Shown piece by piece: positions 45,361 through 54,639 of a stretch of 64,000 nucleotides of DNA (its first letter is position 1; the number at the start of each line of letters is the position of its first letter). The position numbers and the translations under genes were made by a program. The DNA is from CAZPHU01 sp964419255 (lineage in GTDB: Bacteria; Fibrobacterota; Chitinivibrionia; Chitinivibrionales; CAYFVL01). The notes under the pieces were generated by a model. It was not told where the DNA came from. It was given only the letters and a program-made list of their open reading frames with translations, and ran no database searches. The DNA is taken from assembly GCA_964419255.1 (NCBI GenBank), contig CAYQOU010000003.1:51482-115481 (forward strand). The letters are read 5' to 3'.

Positions 45361-45789
45361 ATGAAAGCACGAGATATAATGACCCATTCGCTGGAGACCA
45401 TTCAGGCGACGGAATCTGTTCAGCACGCCGCCCTCAGAATGGAGCAGCTGAATATCGGTGCGATACCGGTCTACGACCGGCAGGAGCCGGTGGGAATCAT
45501 CACCGACAGGGATGTTACCGTTCGGGCAATAGCCCATGGGAAAGATCCCGCAACCACTACGGTGGGTGAGATTATGACTCCTCATGTTCTATTCTGCACC
45601 GAGGATATGCCTCTGGAGGAGGTCGCACATATCATGGAGTACAAACAGATCCGTCGACTGCCCGTAAAAAACGATGAAGGGCAGTTTGTGGGGGTAATCT
45701 CCCTGGGCGATCTGGCCATGAGTGCCAACAGGGAGCTTGCCGGCGAGGTGCTTAAGGAGGTCTCTGGTATGGCCTATCCGGAGAGATAG
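45361..45789 (+). CDS. CBS-domain-pair protein
   Basis: 142 residues, a single Bateman module: CBS1 'ARDIMTHSLETIQATESVQH' to 'VGIITDRDVTVRAIA', CBS2 'VGEIMTPHVLFCTEDMPLEE' to 'FVGVISLGDLAMS'. Such stand-alone pairs bind adenine nucleotides and regulate partners. 15 bases after BON protein B, RBS AAAGGAG. Confidence 0.95.
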   Translation: MKARDIMTHSLETIQATESVQHAALRMEQLNIGAIPVYDRQEPVGIITDRDVTVRAIAHGKDPATTTVGEIMTPHVLFCTEDMPLEEVAHIMEYKQIRRLPVKNDEGQFVGVISLGDLAMSANRELAGEVLKEVSGMAYPER

Positions 45790-45871
45790 AAGCCGGGGGT
45801 GATACCCCCCGGCGTAAAAGGCAGGCCTGCCGGTGTGTCAGAAAACAGGCGTAAGTAAAAAGGAGAGAGTG

Positions 45872-46558
45872 ATGAGAAGTCAGCAGGAGCAAATCAAACG
45901 GGATGTTGTGGACCAGCTGTTCTGGGATACACGGATCGATGCATCCGATGTGACGGTCACGGTTTCGGATGGCGAGGTACAGCTTAGCGGGAGTCTTCCC
46001 AGCTATGCCGCCCGCAAGGCGGCCCAAAAGGATGCTCTGCAGGTGCGCGGGGTCAGCAGGGTGATCGACAATACAACGATTCAAACACCTGCCGAGGTGC
46101 AAAAACCCTCCGATGATGATATCCTGATCAACATAACCAATCTTCTCAAATGGAGTGCAAGTATCGCAATTACAGATATCGATGTGTCTGTAAATCGCGG
46201 GGTGGTAACACTGCGGGGGGCGGTTGATATGTACTGGAAGAAACGCAAGGCCGAGGAGCTGGCCTATGAGGTGGTGGGGGTCACCGGTGTCGAAAACCAA
46301 CTGGTGGTCACACCGTCGAAAACGCAGGTCGATCGCTCCATCGCAGAGGAGATTTCGGCGGCGCTAAGAAGATTGGGTCAGGTTGACCTCGAGGATATAA
46401 CCATTACAGTCGATGAAGGCATCGTCACTCTCGAGGGGCGGGTGCCCGACGGGGTGACCATGTTTAAGGTGATGTATGCCGCAGAGTATACATCAGGTGT
46501 TGTGGGGGTGGTAAATAAGATGGAAATCGATACGAGTATGACAGTCAGGACAGATTAA
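45872..46558 (+). CDS. three-BON-domain protein C
   Basis: 228 residues from ATG 45872, which has AAAGGAGAGAGTG before it; the open frame extends to a GTG at 45833 without a ribosome site. Three BON repeats: 'GEVQLSGSLPSYAARKAAQK', 'GVVTLRGAVDMYWKKRKAEE', 'GIVTLEGRVPDGVTMFKV'. Closest to protein B, consistent with tandem duplication around the CBS gene. Confidence 0.92.
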   Translation: MRSQQEQIKRDVVDQLFWDTRIDASDVTVTVSDGEVQLSGSLPSYAARKAAQKDALQVRGVSRVIDNTTIQTPAEVQKPSDDDILINITNLLKWSASIAITDIDVSVNRGVVTLRGAVDMYWKKRKAEELAYEVVGVTGVENQLVVTPSKTQVDRSIAEEISAALRRLGQVDLEDITITVDEGIVTLEGRVPDGVTMFKVMYAAEYTSGVVGVVNKMEIDTSMTVRTD

Positions 46559-46621
46559 GGAAAAACCCCAAAAAAACATCATGAAAAATGCATCTACCCC
46601 CTAACCGACGGATGAGAATCC

Positions 46622-48829
46622 ATGAATGTTCATCTGGGTTTTCGCAAATCGACAGAAAAAGATTCCTTGCGGACGGAAGAAAAAAGCGAATGCCAATCAC
46701 GCACCTCACTGTCTTACCGGCGGGGTCCGGCGGATGAGGGATATGACACCGAGGACACCCGCTATTTTTCCGATGAGCGGGACAAGCCCCTTGAGCTGCT
46801 GCGGATTTACCGCAAACTTTATGAGAACGCACCCCTGGCTCTCCTCATAACAGACACAAAAGGGGTGGTCATCAAGGCCAACGGGGTCGCATCCCTGCTG
46901 CTGAAAACACCCGCAAGCCGGATTGTAGATAGATCGCTTAAAAGCTTTTTTGACAAAGAATCCAGCGCCCGATTCAGACTCTTCATCAAACGGTTACCTG
47001 CCGACAGCCAAAGTCGGATAGATTTGGTGCTGTCGGGAGATCCGCCCAGATATGTTCAGGCGGTCGGGGCTGTGGGTGCCGACTACATTCCCGGAAAAAC
47101 ACTCTACACGATCGGATTGTACGAAGTTTCCCAACATGTGTATACCAGGAAAGCTCTAAAGGTCACCAACGATCGCCTGCGGGCAATGATTAATAGCAGT
47201 CAGCAGATCAACAGTTCTCTGGATATAGACACAATCATGCGGCGGTTGGTGGCTTATGCGATGCAAATCGTGGATGGGCGCAGTGGTGCAGCCGGTTTTT
47301 ACCGTAACAACGAAATGGTTTTCCGGGAATATAATAGCCGGGGCAGAGTGGGGCCGGTATTTTTCCGTTTCAGCAGAGGGGAAGGGGTCCCGGGCTATGT
47401 CATGGAGACTAAAAGGCCGTACATATCTAACGACTGCAGGCACGATCCACGGGTAGTTGAAAAAGTGCGCAAGGCTCTCAAGTTTTACAATCTCATCGAT
47501 GTGCCTATCCTCAGCAAAAAAGGCGAGTTGCTCGGATGTTTCGAGATACACAACAAAAGAAGGCATCAGGATTTCGACACCGATGATCAGAAGATTCTAC
47601 AGGGGCTTGCTGCGGGTGCAGCCGTTGCGCTGGAAAATGCTGCTCTTGTGGAAGCATATCGTAGAGCGGAGGAACGGGTGAAAATATCAGAATTCAAATA
47701 CAGGACACTCGTAGAAAATGCCAACAGCATCATCATGCGGTGGAAGCCGGACGGGGGGATTACCTTCATGAATACTTTTGCCCGGCATTTTTTCGGCTAC
47801 GAGCAGTCAGAAATAATCGGCAGACCTGTGACTGTTTTGTTTCCGACGGATGACAGCTGCCAGGAAAAAAAATTAACACTCAATCTGCTTAGCGATCCGG
47901 TCAATAACACCAATATGGAATGTGAAATTATCAGAAAAGACAGATCAAAGGCGTGGGTGGCATATACAAATAAGCTGCAGATGGACAACAACGGCAAGGT
48001 TCTGGAGGTGCTGTCGATTGGAAACGATATCACTCGTCTGAAACTGGCCGAAGAGAGTTCGCGAATCAGTCGCGAACAGCAGCAACGGGTTAATCAGCAG
48101 CTTCAGCAGAAAAACCGGGTGCTCGACAGCATGAATGCAAAGCTCAGAGATCTAAACAGGCAGAAAACAGAATTCGTGTCCATGGCCAGCCATGAGTTGC
48201 GAACCCCTCTTACCAGCATCGTGGGGTTTGCAGAAACACTGCAGGCCCAGGATATGGTTTTTTCGGATCAGGAGCAGAAGCATTTCCTTCATATCATAGA
48301 AATGGAAGGTAAGCGTCTGGCAGATATTCTGGGGGATCTTCTGGATGTTGCCAAGATCGAGTCGGGTGTATCCGAAATGAACCTTGCGGTTATGAATCTG
48401 GCGTCGATTATCGATGAAACGGTTGAAATAATAAAATCCAGGAAAGATGTTCGAATTGAAAAGTATCTCTCTGATCCGGAGACACTAAACATTATCGGTG
48501 ACTGTAATCGTCTAAAACAGGTGTTTGTAAACCTGCTGGATAATGCCATCAGGTATACACCGCCGGATGGCATCATCTCCATAATGACCTCTCCCCAAAA
48601 TGGTAATTTACGTGTGGCAATCAGCAACCCCGGGCCGGGAATCAAACCAGAGATTCTCCCACATGTGTTCGATAAATTCGTTCGCGAAAAGGATGGCACA
48701 TCACAAGGGAGCGGCCTTGGCCTTGCAATAGTCAAGAGTATCATCGAGGCGCATGGGGGTACAATATGGGTTGATTCCGAACCGGCAAAAGGGACGACAT
48801 TCTCATTTACCCTGCCCAGAAATGCATAG
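46622..48829 (+). CDS. sensor histidine kinase, PAS-GAF-PAS-HisKA-HATPase
   Basis: 735 residues, no membrane segment. PAS-like about 60-180 ('NAPLALLITDTKGVVIKANG'), GAF about 190-345 ('GEGVPGYVMETKRPYI', 'SKKGELLGCFEIHN'), PAS about 360-480 ('FGYEQSEIIGRPVTVLFP'), coiled coil about 480-525, phospho-acceptor His in 'MASHELRTPLTSIVGFAETL', ATP lid with 'NLLDNAIRYTP', 'GQGSGLGLAIVKSI'-type G box (here SQGSGLGLAIVKS). No receiver; response regulator not nearby. 63 bases after BON C, plausibly cotranscribed and sensing redox, nucleotide or stress state. Confidence 0.94.
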   Translation: MNVHLGFRKSTEKDSLRTEEKSECQSRTSLSYRRGPADEGYDTEDTRYFSDERDKPLELLRIYRKLYENAPLALLITDTKGVVIKANGVASLLLKTPASRIVDRSLKSFFDKESSARFRLFIKRLPADSQSRIDLVLSGDPPRYVQAVGAVGADYIPGKTLYTIGLYEVSQHVYTRKALKVTNDRLRAMINSSQQINSSLDIDTIMRRLVAYAMQIVDGRSGAAGFYRNNEMVFREYNSRGRVGPVFFRFSRGEGVPGYVMETKRPYISNDCRHDPRVVEKVRKALKFYNLIDVPILSKKGELLGCFEIHNKRRHQDFDTDDQKILQGLAAGAAVALENAALVEAYRRAEERVKISEFKYRTLVENANSIIMRWKPDGGITFMNTFARHFFGYEQSEIIGRPVTVLFPTDDSCQEKKLTLNLLSDPVNNTNMECEIIRKDRSKAWVAYTNKLQMDNNGKVLEVLSIGNDITRLKLAEESSRISREQQQRVNQQLQQKNRVLDSMNAKLRDLNRQKTEFVSMASHELRTPLTSIVGFAETLQAQDMVFSDQEQKHFLHIIEMEGKRLADILGDLLDVAKIESGVSEMNLAVMNLASIIDETVEIIKSRKDVRIEKYLSDPETLNIIGDCNRLKQVFVNLLDNAIRYTPPDGIISIMTSPQNGNLRVAISNPGPGIKPEILPHVFDKFVREKDGTSQGSGLGLAIVKSIIEAHGGTIWVDSEPAKGTTFSFTLPRNA

Positions 48830-48831
48830 GC

Positions 48832-50343
48832 CTAATTCCTCATCTTGTGCCAGATGGAAAGCAGTTTCTTCTTTAGAGGGGAGATCTGAGGATGAGCGAC
48901 GTTCTCGGCGATATGTTTTACAATTTCCCCATACGTTGGACTAAGGTATAACATGGAATCGAGGTGTTTGAGCCCTATTTTCGATTGCATGGCAAGCGTA
49001 AAAAGATTGATTAATTCAGTCGCATTTGTTCCCAATACCGTCGCGCCGACAATGATATCGGATTTATGCTGTGTTAAGACCTGAACGAATCCGGTCGGGG
49101 ATCGGTCCATTATGCTGCGGGCAAGATCTTTATAATCTCTCTGGTGTATCGTAAAGCCTACCCCTTTTTCGGAAGCTTCTTTGCGGTTGAGGCCGACGCG
49201 TGCGATCGGTGGTACCGTTGAGATACTCAGCGGAATCATCAGCTCGGAGATGCTTCTCTTGTAGGCAAATAAGGCATTATGCGCGGCGATCTGTCCGCTT
49301 CTCTCAGCCAGATGGCTGTATTTGTGCTTCATGCAGCAGTCGCCGGCAGCATAGATCCGCGGATTGGTTGTGCGGAGATAGGAATCGATCTTCAGACGTC
49401 CCTTTTCGCATTCGACCCCTGCATTCTGAAGGTTTAAAGAACCGACGGCACCGCTGAGACGGTCAGAAATGATCAGGGCATCGACCGCAAACGTCTCATC
49501 GGTGGTTTTCCAATCGACATGAAGCATCCTTTTTTTCTCATCGGTTTCCACCCGTCGTATCGAGGCCGAGTGCAGGATTCGAATACCCTGGTCGGTAAAG
49601 ATCTGTTCGATGGTATCGGAGATCTCGGTATCTTCATGTGGAAGGAGAGATTCGCAGGGGTTGATGATCATGACGTGTGAGCCGAGGAAGCCAAAAACCT
49701 GTGCGATTTCACACGCATGTGCTCCTGAACCGTATATCGCAACGGCATGAGGGCGCTCCGTCAAGGTAAAAAGCGATTCATGTGTCAGGTATAGCGATTG
49801 GTGAAGTCCGGGAATGTCGGGAAGATCCGTCTCCGCGCCTGTTGCGATAATTGCACGCTTGAATCTTATTTCAGAGCCGTCGACGCTCAATCGCTTTCCG
49901 GAGTTAAATGAGCCGGTTCCATAGAAAAGATGAATGCCTTCGTTTGTTATTGTAAATGTGCGGTATCTTTTGCTCAGTTTACTTCTGGTTTCACGAACCG
50001 ACTCCATAATTTTGCCAAAGGTATCGGTGGAAAATAAATCCGTATCTTTTTGTCTCGAACCACGTTCCGGTGTGTTTTCCCACGCAGCGTGTGACATGCT
50101 GCCCAACGGGATGGCGGCAAAGTTCAGATGCGTACCCCCAAGTGGCCCCTCCTGAATCAGTGCGACTCGTGCTCCATGAGCAGCTGCTTCCCGCACCGCT
50201 GCGTATCCGGCCACACCACCTCCTATCACCGCGAGGTCGTAGATACGGCGGGGGGAGGGGTTTATCCAGGGCTGCGGAAAGACATTTTCTATCAGCTCCG
50301 TATTATACTGGTCAAGCGGCGAAAGTCGGTTCAGGATATCCAT
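48832..50343 (-). CDS. Lpd/MerA-family FAD oxidoreductase lacking the redox-active disulfide
   Basis: 503 residues of the pyridine nucleotide-disulfide oxidoreductase fold: FAD GxGxxG 'LAVIGGGVAGYAAV' (38-51), NAD(P) motif 'AIYGSGAHACEIAQ', second FAD block 'RIYAAGDCC', C-terminal dimer domain. The disulfide motif GGTCLNxGCIP reads 'GGTHLNFAAIP' (69-79): both Cys are gone (His72, Ala77). The C-terminal HPTxxE active-site motif reads 'LSPTYGE', losing the His. It therefore cannot do dithiol chemistry; an NAD(P)H:acceptor or transhydrogenase-like activity is more likely. Last gene of the minus-strand run, 30 bases after TVP38. Confidence 0.87.
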   Translation of the reverse strand: MDILNRLSPLDQYNTELIENVFPQPWINPSPRRIYDLAVIGGGVAGYAAVREAAAHGARVALIQEGPLGGTHLNFAAIPLGSMSHAAWENTPERGSRQKDTDLFSTDTFGKIMESVRETRSKLSKRYRTFTITNEGIHLFYGTGSFNSGKRLSVDGSEIRFKRAIIATGAETDLPDIPGLHQSLYLTHESLFTLTERPHAVAIYGSGAHACEIAQVFGFLGSHVMIINPCESLLPHEDTEISDTIEQIFTDQGIRILHSASIRRVETDEKKRMLHVDWKTTDETFAVDALIISDRLSGAVGSLNLQNAGVECEKGRLKIDSYLRTTNPRIYAAGDCCMKHKYSHLAERSGQIAAHNALFAYKRSISELMIPLSISTVPPIARVGLNRKEASEKGVGFTIHQRDYKDLARSIMDRSPTGFVQVLTQHKSDIIVGATVLGTNATELINLFTLAMQSKIGLKHLDSMLYLSPTYGEIVKHIAENVAHPQISPLKKKLLSIWHKMRN

Positions 50344-50373
50344 TTTGATGACTCCACGAAGTCCAAAGTGTGT

Positions 50374-51123
50374 TTACTTTGTCTGGAAATAATTAATTGC
50401 AAAACGATAAGCAAAAAAAATCGAGGTTATAACCAGTGCAAAGGCGATTACAATAATTATTATAGTCTCGGTTGGGAAATTACGATGAAAAATTGTCTCC
50501 ATGATAACATCACCGCCGGCTACAAAAATAACCGTCCCCGGTATCATACACAGCCAGGTCCAGAAAATGTATGTACGAAAGGATATGGGCGATATTCCAA
50601 AGCCGTAATTTATCAGATTGAATGGGAACAGAGGAATAAACCTGATCAAAACAACTGTCAAGACTTCATGTCGTTGGGTCATTTGATACAGCTTTTTGAG
50701 ACGAGGTTTTCTGTTGATCAACCGGAACGTGTCTTCATAGGCAAAATACCTGGCGATGGAAAATGATATCGCGGCGGTTATGGTAGCGCAGATGTTTGCC
50801 AGGATGATTCCATGAACCGTGCCATAAACGACTCCTGCAAGCAGAGTCAGAATGGAAGCGGGGACGGCGGTTGTGGTGAGAAGGACGAAGGTGAATGAAA
50901 AGATTACATAACCCCACCTGCCTTGACTCAGAATCCAGCTTTTGAAAGTAACGACATAATGTGCGATCCCGGACATTCGACCGATGAGCAGCAGAATCAC
51001 CACCCCGGCAAGGAGTGCAACTGGTTTCCAAAAAGATCTCTTCCCATGTTCGATGAGATTTCTCGTTTCCATTTCAAGCTCGTCGGATGAAGGATTGTTT
51101 TGTTTGTCCGCTGGTGGTGGCAT
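50374..51123 (-). CDS. TVP38/TMEM64 (VTT domain) membrane protein
   Basis: 249 residues, cytosolic N-terminus rich in Pro/Asp/Glu then 5-6 membrane helices. The VTT core is visible as 'TAVPASILTLLAGVVYGTVH' followed by 'IRFIPLFPFNLINYGFGISP'. VTT/DedA proteins move or scramble phospholipids or undecaprenyl phosphate in characterised relatives. Starts 2 bases after the YihY stop. Genes for VTT and disulfide-oxidoreductase-like proteins are often linked. Confidence 0.92.
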   Translation of the reverse strand: MPPPADKQNNPSSDELEMETRNLIEHGKRSFWKPVALLAGVVILLLIGRMSGIAHYVVTFKSWILSQGRWGYVIFSFTFVLLTTTAVPASILTLLAGVVYGTVHGIILANICATITAAISFSIARYFAYEDTFRLINRKPRLKKLYQMTQRHEVLTVVLIRFIPLFPFNLINYGFGISPISFRTYIFWTWLCMIPGTVIFVAGGDVIMETIFHRNFPTETIIIIVIAFALVITSIFFAYRFAINYFQTK

Positions 51124-51125
51124 GG

Positions 51126-52022
51126 CTAATGTGACCGGTTTTTGAGGATGTTAGTCGGCTTATTCTGCTCTGATCGGGAGGCGTCGGCGATAGCAGAGCT
51201 AAGGTGAGCGCCCGCAATAATTACCACAAGAGTTAAGTAGGTCCAGAATAAAAAAGCAACCAGCGCACCCAGAGATCCATACACCAGGTTGTACCTTGCC
51301 AGGCCGCTGTTAAGATACCAACCGAATATCGCCGTCACCAGTTGCGTAACGACAAAAGCAAATAGGGCTCCCCCCGCGGCTTCCCGCCATTTTACATTCG
51401 TATTTGGTACCAGACGGTATAGAAGTAAAAAGATAATGAAGATGAAAAATACAAAGACTACATTGACAGCCAGATGAATCAAGTCTACCACATACTTTTC
51501 TAAACCCAGAGGAAGATTAAAACTGTCGATAACGCCGATGCTTGCTCTTATCAGGAAGAAGACTGCCAGAAGGAGAAACAATCCGGTAACTATTCCGACC
51601 GCGGTAAGTCGGGCGCGCAGGAAATTTCGCTCGGGAGCCGAAGGCCATGCGCGGCTAAGGTTGCGTGTCAGCAGATTAAACACTCCGCTGGCGGTCCAGA
51701 GCAGGGTGACGGAGCCGATGACACCAACCGCTTCCCGAGACTCGAGCACCTGTTGAAGATTGGTTTTGATAATCTCGTAACTACCTTCGGGGGCGAAGTC
51801 GGTGATAAATTGCATAATCTGTTGACGTGCCTGTTGTGATTCCATGAAAGTGGTTGCCCCCGCAATGAGCAGCAAAACCAGCGGGAAGAGAGAAAACAGG
51901 GTAAAAAAGGAGATTGCCGCGGCGGCCTCGGGTCCTCTTTCAGCCATAAATCGTGTGAATGCCAGAACTATCACCTCTTTTGTTTTATCTAAACCGAAAC
52001 GTATTCTACTTCCAACGCTCAT
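51126..52022 (-). CDS. YihY/BrkB family inner membrane protein
   Basis: 298 residues with six predicted membrane helices. Typical blocks: 'ERGPEAAAAISFFTLFSLFP', 'ASGVFNLLTRNLSRAW', 'YRLVPNTNVKWREAAGGAL', 'YNLVYGSLGALVAFLFW'. The once-proposed RNase BN role was withdrawn; function unsettled, with homologues linked to envelope physiology. 27 bases after the PDE-EEP gene. Confidence 0.93.
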   Translation of the reverse strand: MSVGSRIRFGLDKTKEVIVLAFTRFMAERGPEAAAAISFFTLFSLFPLVLLLIAGATTFMESQQARQQIMQFITDFAPEGSYEIIKTNLQQVLESREAVGVIGSVTLLWTASGVFNLLTRNLSRAWPSAPERNFLRARLTAVGIVTGLFLLLAVFFLIRASIGVIDSFNLPLGLEKYVVDLIHLAVNVVFVFFIFIIFLLLYRLVPNTNVKWREAAGGALFAFVVTQLVTAIFGWYLNSGLARYNLVYGSLGALVAFLFWTYLTLVVIIAGAHLSSAIADASRSEQNKPTNILKNRSH

Positions 52023-52049
52023 AAATACTCCGATGTCAAGACAACAGTG

Positions 52050-54554
52050 TTACATGCGAGCAGACTCTTCATGACTCTGGTTTATTTCTCTTCCGGTAAA
52101 CAACTGAATCAATCGGTCGTTGCGCCGTCTTATCTTCCGTGAAATCTTATCGGTCGATTTTGCTCCGATTGCTTTCTGATGCGAGAAGTGCTCGGGCAGC
52201 ATATCGACTATCAGCGGGAAATGGTCGCTTGCCGAACGGATAAGATGATTTCGCGGTACGCGAACATCGGAGACGTGTATCTCGGGTGAAACAAAAACAT
52301 AATCGATGCGAACGAGCCCCAGAAGCGTGCGGGAAAAGAACCGCTTTTTGACGGCCCGCTTGGAATCGGCAAATACCATGGTTATCTCATTGTATACTCT
52401 GGATCGTGAAACCGTATTGAAATCACCGCATAGAATAATGGGCGGGGAATTTTCATTCCTGCCACCGATCCATTCGGGGCCAAGAAGGTGTTGTATCTGA
52501 TGGAGACGCTCTCCCGCTCTCAAACCCAAATGGGTATTGACAATGTCGAGTTGTCTGTCACTATAAGATATTCGCACCCAAAGCGCACCACGCTTCTCCG
52601 CCCCGGGTGTTTGAGGAAGCGATCCCTTTTTGATCACTTTCATCGGGAAGCGGCTGAGAAGGGCGTTGCCATACTGTTCCTCTTCTATGATAAACGAAGG
52701 ATGAAAATGGAATTCCATATCCAGTGCCCTGGCAATCTGATGTGCCTGATCGACTCCGCCTGATCGCAAACGTCCGACATCCAATTCCTGCAATGCAATG
52801 ATATCCGGGTCGTATGCGGCAATAACCCGCGCGATTCGCTCAGGAGAAAGGCGGCCATCCATGCCAAGGCAGCTATGTACGTTGTATGTCATGATCCGGA
52901 GGGTACGGTCACGGCCGGCAGTGGCAAATGACTGTTCGCTCAATAGCGGGGTTCTTTTGTTCTGAAAACGCAGGATAGCATTGCGTAAATCTATCGGGCG
53001 CAGATATTTATGATTTCTGAGGACAAAGGGAGCATCGTGGGGAAGAAGTGCGAAACCGTGAGTTTCTTCCCGGCCCGGGCCCGCGTGTGCTCCGTTTTCC
53101 ACGGGAAAGGTAACCGGTTGGCTGTCGGGTTGCCATCCGGAAAGCACTATGTCGCCGCTGTCGGGATGATGCACCAGCGCGGTGAGGTCATCGGCGACCT
53201 CCTGGAGAAAAGGATGGTCACCACCCAAGACCGCGGCAGCTTCCCGGGGAAGAGAGAATGTTCCCTGAGCAGTGTCGGCGATGACCTTTCCCTGGCCATA
53301 TTTTCTCAGCACGATTGGCACCTTTCCCTGTTCGACCAGATGGCGTGCGACCAGAGAACCGTCGCGCGCTGACAACTGGCGCCTCAGGTAAAGATGGCCG
53401 ACAGGGCCCTTTGCGGCGATATCAAACTCCCGTGATGGTTGTGGCTCCCTCGAGCGGTTGAATAGTATGCCGAACAATCGCATCCCTATAAGGCGGGCAC
53501 GTTGGTGCTGAACAGTTTCGATCGATCCCCAAAGTGTAATTTTTTCTTTGCTCACCTGATCGAGGGCCTGGGAAACGGATTTTTCTATACTTTTGCCCGC
53601 AAACAGCTCATAGGGGATGCTGTGTTCCTGTCCATGGTCGGAAAATACCCAGACATCGTAATCGCGATATGCACTGCGTTTGGCTGCCCTCCAGATCCGG
53701 TAGACCGCATCATCGATTCCCGCAAGTGTCCAGTGGGCAAAGCCGCTTTCGGGGCCACGCCGATGTGCCTGTTCGTCGTATCCGCTGAAATTGGCGTGAA
53801 TAATCGGTAATCCACGCGCAGCATCGATAACAACGCCCGCCGTCACCAGCTCGCGCAACATAATGCATATGCCTACCCGGGAGGGGATAAACGCAAGCTC
53901 TTTGAAGAAGTTTTTGCGTTTGTAAAACCCTTTGGCAAAGTCTATAACCGCCAGCACAAGCTCCACCACCAGCAGAGCACCCACCCGTGCCCACATCGCC
54001 GAATAGAGCAGTATCACAATGAGTAGACGAAACGGGTTAGATTCACGGAAATGCTGCCCGAATCCGTCTGTAGTGACACAGAAATTGCTTTCGGCCGCCC
54101 CTCCTCTGTAAATGTTTCCGTAGGAGCTGCCGTCCCTCAGAAGACCCTCCTGCCGGGCCTCCAGTCGCTCCTCAATCCTTTCGGCAAAATGCGGCATCAG
54201 CATCGTGCCGCTGTCTTTGCGATGGTGATCCCTGAAAGCAAATGCCGGCACCGCCTGTTTGCAGCCGTACAGAAGCTCTGCCTGCACCGCCGGCGTCGTT
54301 GAAGGGACACCGGAATAATGAGAAAGGAGCAGGTAGTCTTGCTTTTCCATCAGACTCTGAACAAAAGGCATGCGTTTTTCCGATAGCGCTTTCTCAAACT
54401 GTGTACGGGACAGGCCATCTATCTGGATTAAAATCAATCCGGGAGTGGATGCATGTTTGCGGGAACGTGACAAAGATAAAAGCTTGACCGCCCACTCGCT
54501 GCGGCTGAAAAAACGACGTATATGGCGAAGGAGAGTACTGATACCATGAATCAA
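52050..54554 (-). CDS. alkaline-phosphatase-superfamily phosphodiesterase fused to an endonuclease/exonuclease/phosphatase (EEP) domain
   Basis: 834 residues from TTG 54554, chosen because GGAGG lies 9 bases upstream and earlier in-frame ATGs overlap the holin-like gene and give a Trp/Cys-rich non-family head. Domain 1 (about 25-500): type I phosphodiesterase/nucleotide pyrophosphatase fold, 'LILIQIDGLSRTQFEKAL', 'GVPSTTPAVQAELLYG', 'HANFSGYDEQAHRRGP', 'VWVFSDHGQEHS', with a hydrophobic stretch near 'LLIVILLYSAMWARVGALLV'. Domain 2 (about 555-800): EEP fold with 'MTYNVHSCLG', 'IIALQELDVGR', 'DIVNTHLGL', 'CGDFNTVSRS', 'RSASDHFPLIVD', all catalytic blocks present. Both halves cleave phosphodiesters; lipid headgroups are a fitting substrate given the YihY/VTT neighbours (inference). 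Confidence 0.87.
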   Translation of the reverse strand: MIHGISTLLRHIRRFFSRSEWAVKLLSLSRSRKHASTPGLILIQIDGLSRTQFEKALSEKRMPFVQSLMEKQDYLLLSHYSGVPSTTPAVQAELLYGCKQAVPAFAFRDHHRKDSGTMLMPHFAERIEERLEARQEGLLRDGSSYGNIYRGGAAESNFCVTTDGFGQHFRESNPFRLLIVILLYSAMWARVGALLVVELVLAVIDFAKGFYKRKNFFKELAFIPSRVGICIMLRELVTAGVVIDAARGLPIIHANFSGYDEQAHRRGPESGFAHWTLAGIDDAVYRIWRAAKRSAYRDYDVWVFSDHGQEHSIPYELFAGKSIEKSVSQALDQVSKEKITLWGSIETVQHQRARLIGMRLFGILFNRSREPQPSREFDIAAKGPVGHLYLRRQLSARDGSLVARHLVEQGKVPIVLRKYGQGKVIADTAQGTFSLPREAAAVLGGDHPFLQEVADDLTALVHHPDSGDIVLSGWQPDSQPVTFPVENGAHAGPGREETHGFALLPHDAPFVLRNHKYLRPIDLRNAILRFQNKRTPLLSEQSFATAGRDRTLRIMTYNVHSCLGMDGRLSPERIARVIAAYDPDIIALQELDVGRLRSGGVDQAHQIARALDMEFHFHPSFIIEEEQYGNALLSRFPMKVIKKGSLPQTPGAEKRGALWVRISYSDRQLDIVNTHLGLRAGERLHQIQHLLGPEWIGGRNENSPPIILCGDFNTVSRSRVYNEITMVFADSKRAVKKRFFSRTLLGLVRIDYVFVSPEIHVSDVRVPRNHLIRSASDHFPLIVDMLPEHFSHQKAIGAKSTDKISRKIRRRNDRLIQLFTGREINQSHEESARM

Positions 54555-54639
54555 AAGATTTTGCCTCCAAAATGGAACACACCAAGTCTTTTGATTGTAA
54601 TTACACGCAAGTGGTATGCCTAAAAAGTTTAGTTTTCCT

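Noticed and set aside
50128..50766. 212-codon plus-strand frame across the oxidoreductase/TVP38 junction
   Set aside because: Crosses two genes on the other strand whose domains are clear.
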